A stretch of 64,000 nucleotides of DNA from Magnolia sinica (lineage: Eukaryota; Streptophyta; Magnoliopsida; Magnoliales; Magnoliaceae), in the NCBI RefSeq assembly GCF_029962835.1, contig NC_080579.1:82787959-82851958 (forward strand). Reading direction: 5' to 3'. Positions within the stretch are counted from its first letter, which is position 1; each line of letters opens with the position of its first letter. Below the pieces are notes generated by a model. It had not been told where the DNA came from. It was given only the letters and a program-made list of their open reading frames with translations, and made no database searches. Position numbers and translations under genes: made by a program. This document shows positions 1 through 10,829 of the stretch, in pieces.

Positions 1-1476
1 CCAATGTAGTGTAATTCCACCATGGTATATGTATTGATTTTGTAACGGGCCACGCCTTGGGAGCAATGCTGGTTTGACGTCCACATTGAATGGATAATGT
101 TGGTTAAATGTCCGCATTATAACTCTCCCTAAGGCCCACTGATAGGCCCGTACTTATGGTAAGTAGGCCGTCTAGGCCCATCTCCGTTATACACAGAGCT
201 CATCTCTTTATACATGTTTAGTATAGATCCATGATTCATGATCATCCGCATCATATGTATGCTCGATGTGAGGAGTGACCGATCATATCATATGCCTTCG
301 GGCGGACTGATTGTGGGCTCCCTGATAGGCGGAGTTGCCTCATATAAGTGCATGGTACACGCAGGATTGTTGCCTGACTGATAGTGTGGCTCATGCACTT
401 GCATTTGTGTGATTGTAGTTATCGTATGCCCTAGCGACATCAGGGCCATAGCCTCCACAGACACATCGTGGATGGCAGGATTGGATACCAAAAATATTTG
501 GTTCTAGCATACGGGCGCCATAGATGTCCCTGGGTGAAAATCCCTAAACCCGATGGTACCAGAGGATGACTCCAACATCGAGACCGAGTGGATATATGAA
601 CGTATGAGGGCCGAATACCAGGAGGCCGCGTCTCCCACTGTGTCGTGGTCGGTTGGAAAGGAGTGTGGCCTTACTCGCCCGAGGGTAGGGGGCAATACTA
701 GGCTGAGTTTGACCAGCTCGCGAATGGGTCTGCTATCAACGTGCCGGATAGGTATTGCCAGACTATTGGTCAGGCGGATAGTGAGGTTTCTTACGCTCAC
801 TTGGACTGTGCGGCTAGGAGGGCGACAGTGCCATTTGGAGTGTATTGAACCCCGGTGATTATCCAGAATGAGAACTGTACTGATATATGATGAGGTTTGG
901 CATGCTTGAGTTGCATCTCGCATTGCATGGTCGTGTTATGGCCGATAGCATTCATATCTTGCACTGTATAGCCTTGATACGGCTGATTGCATTTATGTGC
1001 TCATCACCATGATTCCGCATTACTCTGACCTTGCATTTTGAGCGCGCTTATATTACGCACATACTTACACCACCCTCTAAGCTTTCTATAAGCTTATGCA
1101 TGATTGATGGGTGCAGGAGACGCCAGGACGCAGTCGCAGCCATAGTCTCGCCGTAGTTGGAGCGTGTAGCTGAGCTTCTGGAGTTTTGTTTCTTTTGTTA
1201 CATTGTATTTTTCCTTTCAGACGCATTGTACTCAAAAGTTTTTTATCATAGTGGATTTTGTAGTGGTGTTCTTGTGGTTATTGTTCGTGGGTTATGCTTT
1301 TGGTTATGCTCGTTATGAATCAGACTAATGATTATAAATTCTCCTTGTAGTATCCCAGGATCGGAACCTGGTGAATGGGTGTCAGAATTTGAGAATGGGG
1401 TTCTATGGAGGCTATCGGCGCCGGATTCAGCGATCGAAAATTTTGTGAGCCCGGTTTCCAAGTTCGGGGCGTGACA
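1..1476 (+). mobile_element. Tekay-family LTR, 3' portion (copy A)
   Basis: Non-coding repeat whose 3' end (…GGGGCGTGACA) at 1,476 is a typical LTR terminus. The same sequence recurs three more times in the window: plus strand at about 31,865-33,302, and reverse-complemented from 26,495 and from 52,999. The last copy lies beside a tRNA-Met-type primer site, which identifies the family as the LTR of the Tekay-like element described below. Only the last part of the LTR is inside the window. It abuts Athila integrase sequence, so it was inserted into that element; TAAGG at 1,477-1,481 would be one arm of the target duplication. The short ORFs here are not conserved between copies and are not genes. 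Confidence 0.8.
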
Positions 1477-1487
1477 TAAGGAGATGT

Positions 1488-2623
1488 ATGCCAGATGACG
1501 AGCATCAAAGTTTCATCTCCTTCTGTCATTCACAGGCCTATGGTGGTCACTTTTCTGCTAAAAAGACCACGGCCAAGATTTTACAGTGTGACTTTTATTG
1601 GCCCACTATGTTCAGGGACACTCATGAGTTTTGTAAGGCTTGTGAACGTTGTCAAAAATTGGGAGCATTATCCCGTCGAAATATGATGTCTTTGAATCCC
1701 ATCCTTATTATAGAAGCATTTGATTGCTGGGGCATCGATTTCATGGGACCATTCCCCCAATCATTTGAAAATTTGTATATTTTGCTCGCTGTAGACTATG
1801 TCACTAAATGGGTTGAAGCGATTCCGTTTCGGAATAATGACCATCGCACGGTCATTAAATTCCTAAAAGAGAACATCCTTTCCCGGTTCGGGACGCCTCG
1901 AGCCATCATTAGTGATGGGGGCTCACACTTTTGTAATAGACTATTCGAGAGCTTAATGAAGAAATACGGTATCTCTCATAAGGTGAGCACCCTATACCAT
2001 CCACAGACAAGTGGACAAGCTGAGATTTTCAATAGAAAAATCAAACATATCCTAGAGAAAATGGTTAACCTGGTCATAAGGATTAGTCAATCCGATTGAC
2101 CAATACCTTATGAGCATACCGTACTGCTTTTAAAACCCCTATTAGAACGTCTCCCTTTAGACTTATCTATGGGAAAGCTTATCACTTGCCTGTGGAGTTG
2201 GATCATAAAGCGTACTGGGCGATCAAAAATCTGAATTTCAATCTGGTCAATGCTGGTTCGCTACATAAACTTCAATTAAATGAACTTGAAGAAATTCGGA
2301 ACAATGCGTGCGAGAACTCGAGAATTTACAAAGACAGAATGAAGGCGTTTCATGACCAATGTATTCTACGAAAATCATTCACACCTGGTCAGAAAGTCCT
2401 TTTGTATAATTCTCGATTACATCTCTTTCCAGGTAAGCTTCGATCTTGTTAGACTGGCCCTTACATTGTGGTCACTGCGTATCCTCATGGGGCCGTTGAG
2501 ATAAGAGATCCTGACAATGGCAAGGAGTTTAAAGTAAATGGATATCGCTTAAAGCCATTTGTCGAGAAATTTGATTCAGAGGATATGTCCATACCTCTGA
2601 CTGATCCTGTTTATCAGGATTGA
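1488..2623 (+). pseudogene. Athila integrase, broken
   Basis: Integrase inserts the cDNA copy of the element into chromosomal DNA. The zinc-binding region ([10 protein letters not shown] … CKACERC) comes first, followed by the catalytic core with all three acidic residues in context: [16 protein letters not shown] and GQAEIFNR. The C-terminal part ([45 protein letters not shown]) ends at a TGA at 2,621. The protein is interrupted by a 1-base deletion near 2,070 (minus-strand copy 2 has one more C there) and by stops at 2,084, 2,111 and 2,450, each where the family has Trp. The N-terminus is cut off by the LTR ending at 1,476. Not functional. Confidence 0.9.
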
Positions 2624-3974
2624 TCTCCTAGTCTGATGGAGGTATAGGTAGGTTTCCTATTTTCATAGGACTAGGATAGTTTCCTTTATGCTATTTTAGG
2701 ATAGACGGTAAACTTAGCGCTCCTGGGAGCCAACCCAGCTTTTCATTCCGTTTCATTTTCCTAGTTAGTTAGTTCCATGTTTGTGGGTAACATTACTGCA
2801 AACCCTCACGAGATTACAACTCGTCCACTAGGGGTAACCTGGGGGTTTAAAGGCTTGTTGCATACGCTAAATGTAATCGAGAGTACCTGCGAAAGTGGTG
2901 TTGGTAGGATCTTCTTTTTTGTGATTTTATTTTTGTTCTTTTATTTTTGTTGATTTCTCTCTTGTGCTAACTCACTTTTACGTTGATATTTTTGCGAAAG
3001 CCTCTTGATTCTTTCATCCAGGTACTATCTTTCCATCACTCTTATATTTTCGTTGTCCCATGTGCATTGCATGCTTCTTTCTTTTACATTGAGAACAATG
3101 TAGATTTTAGGTTGGGGGTGGGAGATTAGGTTTCCTAATCAGTGTTTTCTTGGTCTTGAGCAAAAATTGTGAAAATTTTTAAATTTTTCTGGGAATCTCT
3201 TGTGAATTCGGAGTGATTTTTGACGGCCATGTTGGTGATTTATGACTCTTGGATTCAGTTATCGGTTAGATTTCACAGTTAAATTTAGATTGTTAGTCCA
3301 TAATTAGAGGTTTTAAACATTGATTGAATCATGATTTCACATGTCACATCTTGCTTACATATTGTGGTTTCAGTTCGATATTAAAGGATTAATTTGGTGA
3401 TCACTAAGCATGCAAGGAACCAGCTTGGAAAAGTTGCCCGTCATAATCAATTGAAGAAAAAGAAAATACTTTAAAAAAAAACTTATACCTTTGGAAAAGG
3501 TTGGTGAATAATCTTCACCATAGGTTTGCTCCCTATAGGTGAGGATTTGATTCCCCTTCTTAGCATTACTGTTAATGGAAAAATCAAAAGACTGGAAGAA
3601 TGAAAAAAAAAATGATTTGAGAGGCAAGTTTGGTTTAAGTCTTGGTTATCATGAATTCTCTTGTTGATTACCAATGATATCCCGAAATAGGGAAGTGAAT
3701 TTTAATAATGACAAGCCGAGATTACACAATACACCCATGAAACTTGATGTTTATAATTCTTTCTAATTAATGGATTGATACTTTGAACATGACTATGAAG
3801 TTACCATGCGCTTAAGTCTAAGAGAGATTAATGCTCAACATTCATGAGTCTTAGATTTCTCGTATCTGGATCGTTTTTCAAATCATCACTCAGTTTCATA
3901 GCAATTGAACGGTAATTCTTAACTTATTTTCAGCATACTTTGCTCGGGACTAGCAAGATGCTGGTTGGGGGTTA
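2624..3974 (+). other. Athila 3' non-coding spacer with polypurine tract
   Basis: No coding sequence is visible. The block aligns with 38,832-40,230 (reverse complement) of copy 2. It contains GGTTGGGGGTGGGAGATTAGG near 3,111, a 'CACCATAGGTTTGCTCCCTATAGG' type segment near 3,518 that is duplicated in copy 2, and ends with GGTTGGGGGTTA just before the LTR, the expected position of the plus-strand primer tract. The small minus-strand ORFs here are A/T-rich chance frames. Confidence 0.7.
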
Positions 3975-6552
3975 TGTTGAGGGTCAAATATTGCATATTA
4001 TACCCCAGTTATTATATGGATTTACGAACATGACAGGGTTTAATGAAAGATTTTAATCGTGTTTTGTTGCAGGATGTAACTAGGAGCGTTGACTGAAGAA
4101 GAGTACTAAAAGGGTGGATTTGATGCTTCAGCAAAGTACGGACTTCAGAGGACTCACATTGAAGAATCTATACGCCAAGGATCTGAGGAATTCAAGTCCT
4201 TCACATTAAAGAGGCCCGAAATTGGTCCAGAATGCAAGATCACATGGTTCCAACCATCCATTCAGTCCGAAACTTAATATATGGCCTAGGGGCCATAAAT
4301 TAACCGTACATGTCAAATTTCAACCCTCGGAGCCATGTGGAAGAGGCCCAATGGACAAATCATCCCACAGATCATCAATCTGGGGCCCACATAATCTCTA
4401 GATATACCTCATCTTCGGTCTCAGCACCTTAAATTACATGAAGAACCAGATGGACGGAGGAGATTTTGTACATACACCATGATGGACCCCACGTGTGCAT
4501 TGCATGTGCACAATGTGCATGTGCACTAGCCGTGCACCCATGCACTCAAAGTTGGTCAACGGGCGCTGACCGACAAAAACTCAAACTTTTCCAAATGCAA
4601 CAGCGTTAATGTTGTCCGGCGTTGGGTTTGCTTAGTGGGCCCCACTCATCATGTAATTAGAAGATCCGGACCGTCCATTAGGATTTCAAAGGCCTTATTA
4701 CCAAAGCCTAGGTGACGAAATTTTAGGAGATAGTGTATATCATATTTCAACCGTCAAAATGGAAGATGGACGGCAGTGAGAAAACTCCTCTGGGCCACAC
4801 ATAAATCAATCCAAAACCATCCATTCCCTAATGGATTTTCGAGAGGATCATAATGGACAGAGTGGATTTCTCAAAAAGATAACTAATTGGGGCCCACCAT
4901 CATCACAGTGCAAGAAGTACAAAAGCTTTGTTCGCACGTGACCGAAAGATCTGGGCCGTTTTGTATTCATGGCCAGGATCGGTTCTATGATCTGGACCGT
5001 TCAGTAAACTCCAACGTCCCAGCTAATGTAGACCTATGAGAGTGAATTTGAAGAGAGATGTATGATCAGTTTTTCATCATTCAAACGCAATTCGGATGGC
5101 GGTCTAAAAAGCTCAGGTGGGCCACACCAAAACGGACGAAAAATGGTCATGTTCGACCAGTTTTCCATGTACAATCCAATGAACGGATCCGATCTTGCGA
5201 GAAACACCAAGAAATGGGCACCACCATCATCCCAGCGCCGGTCTTGCAGAGGCCGTGCGTCCACGCAGAGCCCGGGCGCTGTCGTCTTCCGTGGGCTCTT
5301 ATTTGATCTTAATCACGATCGGATCAATGATCCAGACTGTTCAAATGATGGAGAATGGGATCTTTAACCACACCATGAAGTCAGATCCCAAAGACAGGCC
5401 ATGCATCCGCCGTAAACACCATTCAAACGCAAGTTAATTGCATTTTTCACTGCGCACAACAGAGTTGCATAGTCCGGTTTACGCACGGACTGGCATTGGA
5501 TGGGAAGAGCTGTGGGCCTACGTCTTGCAGGTAATGGATAATCTACACCGTCCATCTTGTAGGAATGGTAAAATCGATCAAAATATGGAAGATTGTTCAC
5601 CAATCAGCAAGGAAAATGGGAGTTTCTGTTTTCTTGGCTGCGTAAATAGACTTGCGCAAGGAGTTTCAAAGTCGGTTGCTGTGCATACAACCCACTCCAG
5701 CCAGGCCTCTCCACCGCTCCTAGCAAACTATAAAAAGAAGAGAGAGTGAGGGAGAGAGAATTCAATTGGAGGGATTGAAGGCTTGGGGCTGGACGTCTGC
5801 AGAAGAGAGTTTGTTTTAGAGATTTTTTATTTTCATGTTTTCTTTCATATGATTGTTGAGAATTAGCCTAATCATGGTCGGCTAAACCTCTTAGCTAGGG
5901 CTAAGAGGTGAAGCTTGTAGCGTGATGGGAAGAACTTTGTGCTTATGCTATTTATTTACATGGAATTAAATTTGATATTTGTCTGATTGTGGGAATGTTT
6001 TTAGTTTTTAATGGTCTATTGTGACTAAAATTACAATGGGTCTACGATAGCTTTGAGCATGTTCCTTTCTTTTTATGTTTATGATGTCAGGAAGTACTTT
6101 TGTCCACCATCATCTCCTAGGCATGGTCGGATGATGGTACCTTTCCTAACTTTTATACATTGATTGATTGGTTGGTAATTAGTTTAATTCTGTTGTTTAC
6201 TTTGTCTCCTGGGCATGGTTTGGTGATGGAATCCATTCTAATTCATATACCTTTCATCTCTTTAAAACTATATTAAAGGAAGTTCAGTTTAATTTTCATG
6301 GTGATGGCATAAGATCTCCCTGATCTCTACAAGTGGATCCTCTGAATCCCTAGTTTCCTTTCCCTAAATTCTATAATTTTAGTTTCCTATTTCACCATTA
6401 TTTCCTCAAGTTACAATCGATTCAGATTTCATCTTAGTCTAGTCCTAGTTTTACTTAGTTTCAAAATACGTACAAGTTCAGTCCCTTGGGATTCGACCTC
6501 GATCTTACCGAGTTTATTACTACATCACAACCCTATACTTGGGGTGTGAACA
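3975..6552 (+). repeat. Athila 3' LTR (copy 1)
   Basis: The LTR starts TGTTGAGGGTCAAATATTGC and ends …CTTGGGGTGTGAACA, giving the expected TG…CA ends and 2,578 bp. The start matches the outer end of the LTR of copy 2 (48,572 and 38,831, reverse strand), and the end matches 46,446. Conserved internal blocks include the TCGGCTAAACCTCTTAGC region near 5,879 and the TTGGGATTCGACCTCG block near 6,486. ORFs inside (e.g. 5,058-5,749) are not shared with the other LTR and are not genes. Confidence 0.88.
5728..5737 (+). promoter_or_regulatory. TATA box of Athila LTR promoter
   Basis: CTATAAAAAG is followed by a purine-rich GA leader. The same CTATAAAAAG stands at the equivalent place in the other Athila LTR (47,319-47,328, minus strand), so it is conserved between diverged copies. 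In Ty3/Gypsy LTRs such a box marks the U3/R promoter. Confidence 0.6.
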
Positions 6553-7491
6553 GAGCATTACTTGAAAAAGAGAGTTTTCTCTCTCCTGTCTTTCTTTCCC
6601 CACCAGCGACGAATGGAATCCGTCCGTTTAAAAATCGGGCCCACCGATTGAGTTCGGATCAATGATCAGAACTGTCCATTGTGTTGCACTGGTGGAGCTA
6701 ACCAAGACCCGATAAAAAGAAAGAGAGACCTTCTCTCCTCTTTTCCGCTCGAACCAACATTCAAACAAACGACACCCACTACCATGCTTGGTGGCCCATC
6801 ATCATAGATCATATAAAAGATCTATACCATCCATCACATTCAGGAGGAAATTTTGACCAAAAGTCACGATTTTCCACTTATAGCTACTTATATGCTTGTA
6901 CACAATCTTGGGTGAAAGGTGAGTTGTGCGGTGTATTTTCAAAAATCGAAAGACTTCCATTTCTCTCTCTCTCTCTTCTGAGCTAGCAGCACGTGCATCC
7001 TCCCCTTGCATCCTAACCCTTCATGCAAAACAATCCTAGCCATCCATTCCTCTCTGCACTTTAGGGCTTCTGTCGCAATAGAAGAGCCACCGCAATGAAA
7101 AATCTTGAACCCACTGAGATATGGTGTGCGACCATCCCGATGGTGGGTCCCATAAGGTCCTTATGTCCCATCTAGACCATTTAAAATTAGTGGACCGGGA
7201 AATAAAGGGTCTGGTTTGATTTCGCCTTGAGAGGATGCATCATCTTCTTTGTTTGGTGGGTAGAACCCATCATTTGTTGTAGCCTTAGTCAATCTATCTG
7301 AAGCATCCAAAAGGTGGACCTTAACAGTATATCACCACCCACATGTGTCGATCACAACCATATAGTAGGGGATGGCCAGGACCAATAATCTTTGGCGATA
7401 AAAAATAATAATCTCCGAGAAGCTTGGATTTACTCATAACCTCAGTAACTAATCCGAGATTAGTTGCGGGACGTTCTAGATGTCTAAGAGA

Positions 7492-7500
7492 CTATAAATA
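7492..7500 (+). promoter_or_regulatory. Putative TATA box of LTR F
   Basis: CTATAAATA followed about 40 bp downstream by an A/G-rich leader (AAGAGGAAAACAAGAAAAG). The position, early in a long LTR before a GA-rich leader, fits a U3 promoter. No independent support. Confidence 0.4.
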
Positions 7501-9735
7501 GCCTCTTTCCGTTTAGGGCAACAATTTCCAAAAGAGGAAAACAAGAAAAGAAATAGAGAAAGAAGAGCGTCGTTGCCGCAACTGGTGAGTCGACTCGGTT
7601 CGAGTCGTGGCAAATTCGGGCTGAGTCCAAGCTCATCTGAATGTGCAGAGAGTCAAGGAGAGGGAGGAAGAAGGGAGAATGGAAGATGAGATCAGAAGGG
7701 TTGCCTTCTTGGCTGAGTCAGGGTCGTTGTTGTCGTGCTGCACCAGGGCTAGGCTGAGTTCGGTCCAAGATGGGTGCAAATTCGGCTTGAGTTTAGACAT
7801 GTTGTTGTTGAGAGAGAGAGAGAGAGAGGAGGAAGAAGAAGAAAGCAGGAAGAGAGAGATGAAGAGAAGATGTGCTGTTACACTTGCTCGAACCGAGCTG
7901 AGTCTACACCGAGTCGAGTTGGGTTATGAGTGGAGTCTGGACCAAGTTAGGTCAGTTTAGAGGCTGTTACTGGTCATTCTCCAGCAAGAGAAGATAGACA
8001 GAAAAGGAGGAAGAAGAAGAAGATAATGATGTTGGGTTGCTGGTTTGAATCCAAATAAGGATCGGGTTAGGTAACTCGTCTTTAGGGCGACTCAGCGGGT
8101 CACACATTGAGTTCAGCATAAACCAGGCCTAAGCTCAGTTGTTTCCGTCCATAGACCTAGTCCAGATCTGTCCCAGCTACGTTGACGAGGAGTTGTTACA
8201 GCTACCATTTAAACTCAGGCCCAAAACCGAGTTTAAACCGAAACCTAGTCGAAATGTCGAGTTGACTTAGTGGGGGTCTTCCTAGTCTGCATTGATTAAG
8301 GTTTACTCTAGGTTGGGATCTAATCTAACACATCTTTGGAGAGATTTCCTGGTGGGCCATGCATTTCACGTGATGATGGGAACTTGGTTCAAGCCAAGTC
8401 GGGATTAGTTGACATGACCAAGGTATGTTAGCTAGAAATCTTCCATTTCAAATAAATTCTTATATAGTTCAATTTTATTACAAGGTAGGAGTTAAGACTT
8501 CTTAAGTTCACGAATAAACCAACCTCTTGTTAGATTAGGGCTAGCCAAGCTCAAGTTGAATCCAAGATGAAGGGAGTTAAGGTCGGTTGGAGATTTCGAC
8601 TTGGTTTGATCCAAAGTCGAGTCGTACCATGACTCATCTAAGTAAGTAGATTTTGGATTTGGCTTAAATCCCAATATAGTAATAGTTTAACTATGCTAAT
8701 CTTGTATGGTAGTTCAAATTACCCTCTCTAGGTCGTAGTTTCATACCCAAATCCTACACTATCTAATCTTTAGGATTGATCTTAGGGAATGATGTGATGA
8801 TCGAACTAAACAAATGGTGATGTGTGGTAGGATTGGATTTGTGAACATGTGCGAACAATTTCAACAACATTGGTAGCCAATTCAACTCTTGAAAGGTAAG
8901 GATCACCCTTCAACCTTTTCTACATCTTGATAGTTAGCGTAGCTCGTTTATTTAATCTCTTACCTAATATAATTCTTAGTGAAATTGATGATAAATGCTA
9001 GTTTCTATTTGTGTAATTCTTTATAATGATTGATAGTTAGATTTATATCCAAATATGAACATGCAATAGGTCTCAACTATTCCACTTTACATGTGTAATT
9101 ACTTTTGACATATGCTTGGCTTGTTTTGCCACTTGCGGTTATTTAATGGTGTTTGTGGAAGTCTTTGAACTAGTGGCCTTTCTGCCAAATAGACTAAATG
9201 AAATTTCCTTGTCGTGGATTTACCATCTTGTGGATCATTTGTGCCTTTGTAGCTTTTTGGTGAGAATCTCTTTATACTGCATCCTTGAATGAACTGATTG
9301 CCTTATATGGCTTTGATTGACTACTCGCCCTTTTGTGGCTTTAATGGATTATTTTATGCATCCTTGTGATGGTAAGTTCTACTTGTTGGACTACGATTAG
9401 CCACTAGTTGAAGAGGTTACTCTTAAAACCTTATATTTGATAGTTTCATGAGCCAGGGATGGTGGAATGGGACACTATGCCTGAGTTGTCAGCCTATGCT
9501 GGGTGATAAATTCCCCATAGCGACCTTTGAGCTTGTTTAAAATGATTGTTTGAAATTGGAGTAATAAAGGTTGGGCTAATCATGCATTTTCATGGCATGC
9601 AGACTTTACCGGGCGGTCGATGTAAGACACGGGGGTTTCCGTGGATCATTATGGGTTGTACCATAGAGTATTTTACCGGGTGATCCTAAATTATTATCTC
9701 GTACATTTGTACCGCTATGGGCGTCTTTATTGCAT

Positions 9736-10215
9736 GGACTTTTTCAGGTGCCTAGTCCTCCTTGGGCGTACCCTTGAGTACTTTTCCAGGAAATTGGTCC
9801 ACCTTGGGCGTCCTCGTTATATAGTATTTTTCCGGGTAGCTAGTTCTCCTTGGGCATACTTTTGAGTATTTTTTTAGGTCGCTAGTTCTCCTTGGGCAAC
9901 CTCGTTGTATAGTCTTTTCTGTGTGGCTACTTCTCCTTGGGCATACCTTTGAGTACTTTTCCGAGAGGCTAGTTCTCCTTGGACGACCTCATTGCATAGT
10001 CTTTTCCGGGTGGATAGTTCTCCTTGAGTGTATGTTTGAGTACTTTTTCGGGTGGCTAGTTCTCCTTGGGCAACCTCATTGCATAGTCTTTTCCGGGTGG
10101 CTAGTTATCCTTGGGCGACCTCGTTGCATAGTCTTTTCCGGGTGGCTGGATCTCCTTGGGTGTACTTTTGAGTACTTTTCCGGGTGGATATTTCTCCTTA
10201 GGCGACTTTTTACCA
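9736..10215 (+). repeat. Minisatellite of alternating 45- and 42-bp units
   Basis: About eleven imperfect units share the core GGCTAGTTCTCCTTGGGC and the tail CTTTTCC. Two unit types differ in the middle. Type A (45 bp) reads …ACCTCGTTGCATAG…; type B (42 bp) reads …ATACTTTTGAGTA…. From about 9,736 the order is B-A-B-A-B-A-B-A-A-B-A(partial). Both lengths are multiples of three, so frames stay open and give spurious ORFs at 9,641-10,220. Older, weaker units may extend left to about 9,620. It lies inside LTR F. Confidence 0.85.
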
Positions 10216-10829
10216 GATAGATGTGCATCCCCAGTTCTATAAGCATGTGCATGCATCCATGCATTTAAACAAGATTATCTTGTGTGATTTATTTGATGAA
10301 TGCGTATCTGATAAACCTTATATGATTTCTATGATAATCATTATGTACTATTCGTTATATACAGTCTCTGATAACTGTGCTTAATTATCTTGATGATACG
10401 ATAAATTTTGGTGGTTATACCTCACTGGGATAGCCATTGACGCTATCAAACTGTATCTAGTGTGCAGGAGACGCAAATGATGCGTATGCGGGTGCTTATG
10501 GAGAATACGGGAACCTAGATGATCTTGCAGGTCTCCATTTCAGATTTCCTTTATGTTTAGTTTGTACTTTCATGTATATTAAGACTTGAGACACTGTGTT
10601 GTATAAGTTTATGGACAACCACTCAAATATTTGATTTTGTAGATTTGGACTCCCTCTTGTACTTGATTTGCTTATATTCCGCTAAACTTACTAACTCTGA
10701 TAAAAGAAAAAAAATATACCTGATATTTGAGCCACGGTTAAAGATTAACACTTGGGTTTTTGGAAAATGAGTAGTGTACTTGGGTTTCGAGAACCGGGGT
10801 GTTACAATACATTACTCACTTTTATTATA

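Larger units (their letters stand above)
1477..6552 (+). mobile_element. Athila-type Ty3/Gypsy element, 3' half (copy 1)
   Basis: Order on the plus strand: integrase, non-coding 3' region, purine-rich GGTTGGGGGT tract, then a complete 3' LTR. It is closely related to the minus-strand Athila at 38,140-48,572: integrase, 3' spacer and LTR all align in the same order. The 5' half (gag, protease, RT, RNase H) is missing, cut off by the LTR ending at 1,476. No env-like ORF is visible in the 1.3-kb spacer, although some Athila lineages carry one. The right flank begins GAGCA at 6,553. Confidence 0.88.
6553..10806 (+). mobile_element. Gypsy LTR, left end missing (copy F)
   Basis: Long non-coding sequence ending …GAACCGGGGTGTTACA at 10,806, a typical Gypsy LTR terminus. 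It has the organisation of the Tekay LTRs in this window: a TATA box, a leader rich in GAGTCGACTCGG-like strings, a tandem-repeat block, then the 13-mer GTGCAGGAGACGC near 10,462 that also occurs at 1,111 in copy A. The left edge touches the Athila LTR at 6,552, so the start was probably separated by that insertion and lies outside the window. On its right it interrupts a Tat-type gag. No internal retroelement genes are attached, so it may be a solo LTR; ATACA (10,807-10,811) would be one target-duplication arm. Confidence 0.55.

Noticed and set aside
553-858. 101-residue open frame and its antisense partner (504-923)
   Set aside because: It lies inside LTR copy A. The equivalent part of copy C (about 32,405-32,700) does not keep the frame, so it is not coding.
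2624-3974. Search for an env-like ORF between integrase and LTR in Athila copy 1 (and 38,832-40,230 in copy 2)
   Set aside because: Frames are short, A/T-biased and not shared between the two copies. No transmembrane or signal segment could be supported.
7643-7960. 105-residue Glu/Arg-rich ORF after a TATA box and leader
   Set aside because: It is dominated by a GA microsatellite-like stretch in the leader of LTR F. No domain or conserved frame is visible.
9736-10215. Regularly spaced repeats considered as a CRISPR array
   Set aside because: Units are contiguous and imperfect with no unique spacers, in plant nuclear DNA inside an LTR.
9641-10220. Open frames with repeated Trp/Leu/Gly/Phe pattern
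   Set aside because: They are produced by the 45/42-bp minisatellite, whose unit lengths are multiples of three. Not a repeat protein gene.
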